From Chlorobium sp. (GTDB lineage: Bacteria > Bacteroidota > Chlorobiia > Chlorobiales > Chlorobiaceae): a DNA stretch of 64,000 bases. Under the pieces are notes generated by a model, which saw only the letters and a program-made list of their open reading frames with translations, did not search any database and was not told the DNA's origin. The stretch covers positions 62,001 through 126,000 of the forward strand of contig SZXV01000010.1 in assembly GCA_005862225.1 (NCBI GenBank). The letters are read 5' to 3'. Every line of letters starts with the position of its first letter. The first letter of the stretch is position 1. The position numbers were made by a program, and so were the translations under genes. Positions 59,020 to 64,000 of the stretch are shown here, in pieces.

Positions 59020-59442
59020 ATGAAAAGTAACAATAAAACACCTCTTGATCTTCTCGATGATATATTCAGCCTTGCCTGGTGGATGACTGGAAATGAGGCT
59101 GTTTCTCAAGAAATTGTCAACAAAACTTACCTTTCTGCAAAAACTATAACAAGAGAAACAGAACTGCTGAAATCTTTCAGAAGATGCTACGTTGAACAAT
59201 TTGGACAATACTCTGATTTCTGTATCAGCGAAAAAGAATGCGACCGAGAAATTGAACCGATGAATTCAATGAAGCAATGGACTGCAGATATAAAGTTATC
59301 TGTATTATTGAGCGAAATATCCGGCCTGCAACACCACCAGATTTCGGAGATTGTCGGCAAACCGCTTGACACAATAAGAACTTGGCTGTTCTGGGGGAGA
59401 AAACTATTAGTCAATACCAACCCGCTCAAAGCATCTGCCTGA
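59020..59442 (+). CDS. short sigma-70/ECF-like protein with C-terminal region-4-like HTH
   Basis: TPLDLLDDIFSLAWWMTGNEAVSQEIVNKTYLSA (region 2-like); LLSEISGLQHHQISEIVGKPLDTIRTWLFWGRKLL (region 4-like). Confidence 0.6.
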   Translation: MKSNNKTPLDLLDDIFSLAWWMTGNEAVSQEIVNKTYLSAKTITRETELLKSFRRCYVEQFGQYSDFCISEKECDREIEPMNSMKQWTADIKLSVLLSEISGLQHHQISEIVGKPLDTIRTWLFWGRKLLVNTNPLKASA

Positions 59443-59460
59443 AAAAGTATCTTTTTTTGA

Positions 59461-59492
59461 AAGGCCACTTATAGTCAACAGTGGCCTTTTGA
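59461..59492 (+). terminator. rho-independent-like terminator
   Basis: AAGGCCACTTATAGTCAACAGTGGCCTTTTGATTTT. Confidence 0.75.
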
Positions 59493-59560
59493 TTTTATAC
59501 ACTCCTCTTTATATTGAGCTCTTCGATGCTTTGACGGCTAACTTTACTCTTATTTATTCC

Positions 59561-60562
59561 ATGATTATTATCACCGGCGGTGCTGGATTTATTGGCAGCG
59601 CAATGCTTTGGGAGCTTAACCGCAAGGGTGAAAATGATGTCATCATTGTTGATGATCTCGGCTCAACAACAACAGAAAAGTGGCGTAATCTCTCTGGACT
59701 GAAGTTTGCTGACATTATTCCTATTGACCTTTTTCCCGACATCCTTGAGAAAGGGGCTCTCGGGAAGATTTCGGCGATCTTCCATATTGGGGCAAACAGT
59801 TCAACCACTGAAACTGATGCCGATCACCTTCTGACCAACAATTATGGCTACTCAAAAAGAGTCGCCTCATTCTGTATGGCTCATGCTATCCGACTTGTTT
59901 ACGCATCAAGCGCAGCTACATACGGCAATGGATCGAATGGGTACAGCGATGACATGACTGACCTTCATATCCTTCGTCCTCTCAATATGTATGGATATTC
60001 AAAGCATCTTTTCGATCTCTGGGCTGTAAAAAATCATCTTCTTGACCATGCGGCCGGCCTGAAATTCTTTAACGTTTACGGCCCGAACGAATATCACAAG
60101 GGAGATATGAGCAGTGTTGTCCTGAAGGCATTTCATCAGATTCAGGATAACGGATCAGTAAAACTCTTTCAGTCGCACAGACCTGACTTCAGGGATGGCG
60201 AGCAACTCAGAGATTTTGTTTTTGTCAGGGATTGCACCAGAATCATGGCATGGCTTCTTGAGAACCCTTCTGTTGCCGGGCTTTTTAATATCGGGAGTGG
60301 AACAGCAAGGAGCTTTAAGGATTTGGCCACAGCAACTTTTGATGCTCTTGGAAAGCAACCAGTTATCAACTACGTCCCAATGCCTGAAACCCTTCGCGAC
60401 AAGTATCAATATTACACCTGCGCAGATATTACCAAACTAAGGAAAGCAGGATTCAGCGAACAACTGACCTCGATCGAGGATGGTGTACAAGAGTATGTAC
60501 AACAATATCTCGCTTCTGACAATCGGTATTTTAATCACAGCGGCACATCCTTATCATCCTGA
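59561..60562 (+). CDS. hldD: ADP-glyceromanno-heptose 6-epimerase
   Basis: IITGGAGFIGSAMLWELNRKG; HIGANSSTTETDAD; YGYSKHLFDLW; NVYGPNEYHKGDMSSVV. Confidence 0.92.
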   Translation: MIIITGGAGFIGSAMLWELNRKGENDVIIVDDLGSTTTEKWRNLSGLKFADIIPIDLFPDILEKGALGKISAIFHIGANSSTTETDADHLLTNNYGYSKRVASFCMAHAIRLVYASSAATYGNGSNGYSDDMTDLHILRPLNMYGYSKHLFDLWAVKNHLLDHAAGLKFFNVYGPNEYHKGDMSSVVLKAFHQIQDNGSVKLFQSHRPDFRDGEQLRDFVFVRDCTRIMAWLLENPSVAGLFNIGSGTARSFKDLATATFDALGKQPVINYVPMPETLRDKYQYYTCADITKLRKAGFSEQLTSIEDGVQEYVQQYLASDNRYFNHSGTSLSS

Positions 60563-60805
60563 AGATCATGGGAAACGACATCAAGCTGTTCCTGCAAATG
60601 ATTGAAAACGCAATGATGAGAAAAATTCTGAAAAACTGCATCCATCAGAACTACTGCTTGATGAACTGATGGCTATTCTGCTCAAAATAAAACCTTAAGT
60701 GATTCAACGTTTTTTTTGAGCTAAAAAAAAATCATATATTTACCCGAGTTCACCCGAATAGTTCTTTCTATCTTTTTTTACAACTTTTAAGCGAGGAAAT
60801 TGAAT

Positions 60806-60994
60806 ATGGCACTCTTCATTACCGACGAATGCACTTACTGTGGAGCCTGTGAACCAGAATGTCCGGTTACCGCAATTTCTGCTGGCGACGATGCGTATAT
60901 CATTGATGCGGGTAGCTGCACTGAATGCGAAGGATATGCTGACGCACCAGCTTGCGTTGCCGTTTGCCCTGCAGAGTGCATCGTTCAGGGATAA
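60806..60994 (+). CDS. 2[4Fe-4S] ferredoxin (Chlorobium type)
   Basis: CTYCGACEPECPVTAI and CTECEGYADAPACVAVCPAECI with the extended second cluster loop. Confidence 0.95.
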   Translation: MALFITDECTYCGACEPECPVTAISAGDDAYIIDAGSCTECEGYADAPACVAVCPAECIVQG

Positions 60995-61019
60995 CTCTCA
61001 ATAAAACTCAGTGAAACAA

Positions 61020-61056
61020 AAAAAGCGGAAGGCTGAAAACCTCTCCGCTTTTTTTT
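61020..61056 (+). terminator. rho-independent terminator of the ferredoxin gene
   Basis: AAAAGCGGAAGGCTGAAAACCTCTCCGCTTTTTTTT. Confidence 0.82.
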
Positions 61057-61096
61057 GTTGAACAACTAAACCTTGACAAAAAAACCTGTTGCAGCA

Positions 61097-61402
61097 TTAA
61101 CCGACTTCGTAATCCACAATCCGTCGTTCTTGAATTGCCTCTCCGATAAATGGCTTCAGTGCTTCATGCTCTGGATTAATCTGATATTGTGCAAGAGCAT
61201 TTCGGTCGATAAACTCGCTATATAAAATTACATCGCATGAGCTGTCGGTACGGCTGAAATCCAATCCAACTTCAATCGTCATCATCCCGGGAATTCGCCC
61301 ATCAAGTTTCAACAACTTTTCCCTGATTAGCGCAGCATTGGTTTGTTTATCATTGCCATGAGCAACATCCTTAAGCCGCCACATTACGATATGCTTGATC
61401 AT
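61097..61402 (-). CDS. Dabb-domain (stress-responsive A/B barrel) protein
   Basis: MIKHIVMWRLKDVAHGND...IEVGLDFSRTDSSCDVILYSEFIDRNALAQYQINPEHEALKPFI. Confidence 0.9.
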   Translation of the reverse strand: MIKHIVMWRLKDVAHGNDKQTNAALIREKLLKLDGRIPGMMTIEVGLDFSRTDSSCDVILYSEFIDRNALAQYQINPEHEALKPFIGEAIQERRIVDYEVG

Positions 61403-62837
61403 TATGACTGCAGATTTGGTTAAATCGAATCGAACGATGATAGGACAGGGTCGCTTTCTTTTTGTTTTTCCTGACCGGTTTCGAGGCTACAAGTTCATGT
61501 TTTTTCAAATTCCTGCTGTTCTTCAGCACAGCTATCATCTCTTTCTTTGACTTCCGACTGCCCTTCAGGCTCGCTATCGCCTCTTTCTTCGACTTCCGGT
61601 TGCTCTTCAGGCTCGCTATAACCTCCTTCTTTGACTTCCGGTTGCTCTTCAGGCTCGCTATAACCTCCTTCTTTGACTTCCGGTTGGCCTTCAGACTGGC
61701 TACAAGCTCTTTCTTCGACTTTCTGCTGTGCTTCAGGCTGGCTGTCATTTGCTTTTTGGACTTATGCCCCTTATTGACATGACCTGTTCTCGAATGTTCG
61801 TTAACAACAATATTGGCTGAACTGCGAGAATCATCTCTGGATACTGTGTTGAACCAGGACGCTGAAGCAGGGCTGTCTGCCAAAAATGCCCTGTCGAACA
61901 TGTTTGAAGCCACATTCCAACGATCAGTTTTAGCGTTCAGCATGACCAGCAGAATATCCTTATTATCCTTGATAGCCCTGGCAATCAAACACCCGCCTGC
62001 TTTGGTGGTATAACCGGTCTTGATACCTACCGCATAGGGATATTTATCAAGAAGCTTGTTGTGAGTTCTCAGAACATAAACCTTGTGGGTCGTCTGTTCC
62101 ATGAATATAGCTTTCTCAAGACGTGCAACATGGTTAAACATCGGATTCCTGACAGCGTATTCTGTAAGACGCAACAAATCTCCTGCTGTAGATATATTCC
62201 CAGTATAGATACCTTTATCAAAACCGGCAGGATTGGTAAACCATGAATTTTTCATGCCGATCATTTTGGCCTTGTAGTTCATGGAAGCAACAAATGAATC
62301 AACACTACCAGAAAGATAAATCGCTATGGCAAATGCTGCATCATTGCTTGAATTCACCATAGCAGCCTTAACCAGATCAAGAAGCTTGATTTTATCACCT
62401 TGCCTGAAACCTGCTTTAGACGGCTCAACCATGGTCGATTCTTTGGTAATAAGGACGTCCTGATCAAGTCTGCCACTTTCGATGGCAATAATACAGGTCA
62501 GTATCTTTGTGAGGCTGGCCGGAGAAACTGGTCTGTCGACATCCTTGGCCATCAAGACTTTAGAACTCCCAATCTCCTTAAGAATGTAGGAGTTTATGCA
62601 GCCTTGAGAGAAGAGTGAATCATCTATTTTTTGAGCTCTCAATGAAAGAGGCATGGTCATGACCGTGATAACGATAACAAAAAAGGCAACAAGGTATTGC
62701 AGTATCAAGAAAGAAAGCCTCCTCTGTGTACGGAAAGACTGTTTCCATGAAAGAAACATCGGGAATTTCAGGAGCTGAAATAGCATTGATGGAATAAATT
62801 GTTCTTTTTTAATGCGAATGCGAGAAGGTAATAACAT
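61371..62837 (-). CDS. D-alanyl-D-alanine carboxypeptidase (S11/DacF-like) with lysine-rich repeat tail
   Basis: SPASLTKILTCIIAIE, SSNDAAFAIA, KTGYTTKAGGCLIA; C-terminal SLKxxRKSKKExIA repeats. Confidence 0.92.
   Translation of the reverse strand: MLLPSRIRIKKEQFIPSMLFQLLKFPMFLSWKQSFRTQRRLSFLILQYLVAFFVIVITVMTMPLSLRAQKIDDSLFSQGCINSYILKEIGSSKVLMAKDVDRPVSPASLTKILTCIIAIESGRLDQDVLITKESTMVEPSKAGFRQGDKIKLLDLVKAAMVNSSNDAAFAIAIYLSGSVDSFVASMNYKAKMIGMKNSWFTNPAGFDKGIYTGNISTAGDLLRLTEYAVRNPMFNHVARLEKAIFMEQTTHKVYVLRTHNKLLDKYPYAVGIKTGYTTKAGGCLIARAIKDNKDILLVMLNAKTDRWNVASNMFDRAFLADSPASASWFNTVSRDDSRSSANIVVNEHSRTGHVNKGHKSKKQMTASLKHSRKSKKELVASLKANRKSKKEVIASLKSNRKSKKEVIASLKSNRKSKKEAIASLKGSRKSKKEMIAVLKNSRNLKKHELVASKPVRKNKKKATLSYHRSIRFNQICSHNDQAYRNVAA
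61505..61765 (-). repeat. in-frame tandem 42-bp repeats within the carboxypeptidase gene
   Basis: Unit CCTCCTTCTTTGACTTCCGGTTGCTCTTCAGGCTCGCTATAA; two consecutive units identical, neighbours degenerate. Confidence 0.92.
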
Positions 62838-62940
62838 ATTTCACCCTCAATAAAGTAAAGCAAAGGGATAAAATGCAAACGGGTTAATACCTTTTTTTAA
62901 AAAAAATTGCTCCCCGGGTTATAATGCGGAAATTTATCTA

Positions 62941-63567
62941 TTAGCGTTCCGAAACAGCAAGTTTTACAGCAAGACTGACAAACACTACGGCAGCGATCCT
63001 GTTGAGAGCTTTCTGAGCGAGCACGGAGTTGCGAAACCTCTCTCCAAGACTACCTGCAAAATAACTGATAAGACCAAAAACAAGTAACGTCGCCGTAAGG
63101 AAAACACCACCAAGCTGAAAAAACTGCAAAATCATGGAGCCACGATGCGGATCAGCGAATTGCGGCAAAAATGCCATAAAAAAAAATGAAACTTTGGGAT
63201 TGGTCAGATTCATTACAATACCCCTCAGATACAGGCGCCCGTTGGAGAGCGCCTGAACGGGTGTTTGTTGATGTGTGATAGCTGTTGCCTTAAGTGCCTG
63301 CCAGGCAAGATAGACAAGATATGCGGCACCAATAAATTTCAAGGTACCAAAAGCAAGAGATGATGAGCGCAAAAGAGCGGAAAGTCCAAACGCAACAGCA
63401 GCAGTATGTCCAAAAAGACCTGTGGCAAGGCCAAGTGTCACATAGATTCCTGCTTTCCGTCCGTTCTGGGCTGACTGCGCCAGGACAAAAAGGTTGTCAG
63501 GGCCGGGAGACAATGCAAGAATAAGTGATGTCGAAAAAAATGCAAGCAGCACATTACTGTCAATCAT
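62941..63567 (-). CDS. LysE/RhtB-family amino acid exporter
   Basis: ALSPGPDNLFVLAQSAQNGRKAGIYVTLGLATGLFGHTAAVAFG; GIVMNLTNPKVSFFFMAFLPQF. Confidence 0.92.
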   Translation of the reverse strand: MIDSNVLLAFFSTSLILALSPGPDNLFVLAQSAQNGRKAGIYVTLGLATGLFGHTAAVAFGLSALLRSSSLAFGTLKFIGAAYLVYLAWQALKATAITHQQTPVQALSNGRLYLRGIVMNLTNPKVSFFFMAFLPQFADPHRGSMILQFFQLGGVFLTATLLVFGLISYFAGSLGERFRNSVLAQKALNRIAAVVFVSLAVKLAVSER

Positions 63568-63722
63568 AACCGCATGTTGTCTTCGTTATATTTTATTGAC
63601 CGCATCGAAAACCTGCCTTCAGATTCAAGCGTGTATTCTCTTAACAATAACAATAATCATTAGATTCCGAACAATCAAATATCACTTGGCTGAGGTACCC
63701 ATTATTGATATATTTGTTTATT

Positions 63723-64000
63723 ATGATAAAGTTATGGACTACAATAGCAATCTTTGCCACTTTGGATTTCACCTGTTTAACGGGATGTATCATGGCTGTT
63801 GAGAAAAATTCATTATCACGGCCACAAACTTTTGTGTTGTGTGGAAAAATCGTAACCGGCGGGGTGATTTGTCCACTTTTACTTTGTGAAGACGGAGAAA
63901 CAATTGCACTTGATGGGGTAAGGCCTGGGCAGTTTGAAACAGACACCCGACTCAAACTTGAAGGCATTAAAGTAAATTATTCCCCATGCCAACAAGGAAA
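63723..64000 (+). CDS. hypothetical lipoprotein (3' truncated by window)
   Basis: MIKLWTTIAIFATLDFTCLTGCIMAVEKNSLSRPQTFVLCGKIVTGGVICPLLLCEDGE...; lipobox-like LTGC; open to the window end. Confidence 0.5.
   Translation, partial: MIKLWTTIAIFATLDFTCLTGCIMAVEKNSLSRPQTFVLCGKIVTGGVICPLLLCEDGETIALDGVRPGQFETDTRLKLEGIKVNYSPCQQG

Noticed and set aside
61505-61765. Possible CRISPR-like or satellite array
   Set aside because: Repeats are contiguous 42-bp units with no spacers and stay in frame within the carboxypeptidase gene.
1-64000. tRNA or rRNA genes
   Set aside because: No cloverleaf-like TTCGANTC-containing segments or rRNA signatures were recognised by eye; a tRNAscan-SE run would settle this.

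Overview
The window looks like a chromosomal segment of a green sulfur bacterium (Chlorobiaceae-like); this is inferred from a CsmB/F-like small protein, a Chlorobium-type 2[4Fe-4S] ferredoxin and general gene content. Most of it is housekeeping and transport: the end of an acyl-CoA carboxylase operon, a B12 cluster (cobQ, TonB receptor with cobalamin riboswitch, BtuF-like protein), serS, metX, rsmB, xerD, a DEAD helicase, waaA, prfC, a Cus/CopA copper-efflux cluster, a membrane pyrophosphatase, pth, hisC, hldD, a ferredoxin and a D,D-carboxypeptidase. The unusual part is a mosaic accessory island of about 14.5 kb (about 13.5-28.1 kb) between a queD-like gene and radC. It contains: (i) two attC-like integron recombination sites between minus-strand genes, plus a probable half site, with no integrase in the window; (ii) a TIR + TM-macro gene pair that looks like a type II Thoeris system and ends directly at one attC-like site; (iii) a duplicated, dismembered Eco29kI-like restriction-modification operon (REase halves about 5 kb apart, one full and one truncated C5 methyltransferase); (iv) a RloA/RloB defence pair; (v) an approximately 1.4 kb DUF4143-ATPase unit present once intact and as at least four fragments; (vi) a repeat of about 350 bp in two full copies and one partial copy; (vii) toxin-antitoxin modules, a decayed umuDC and an IS3 remnant. 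All calls come from reading the sequence; no database search was run.
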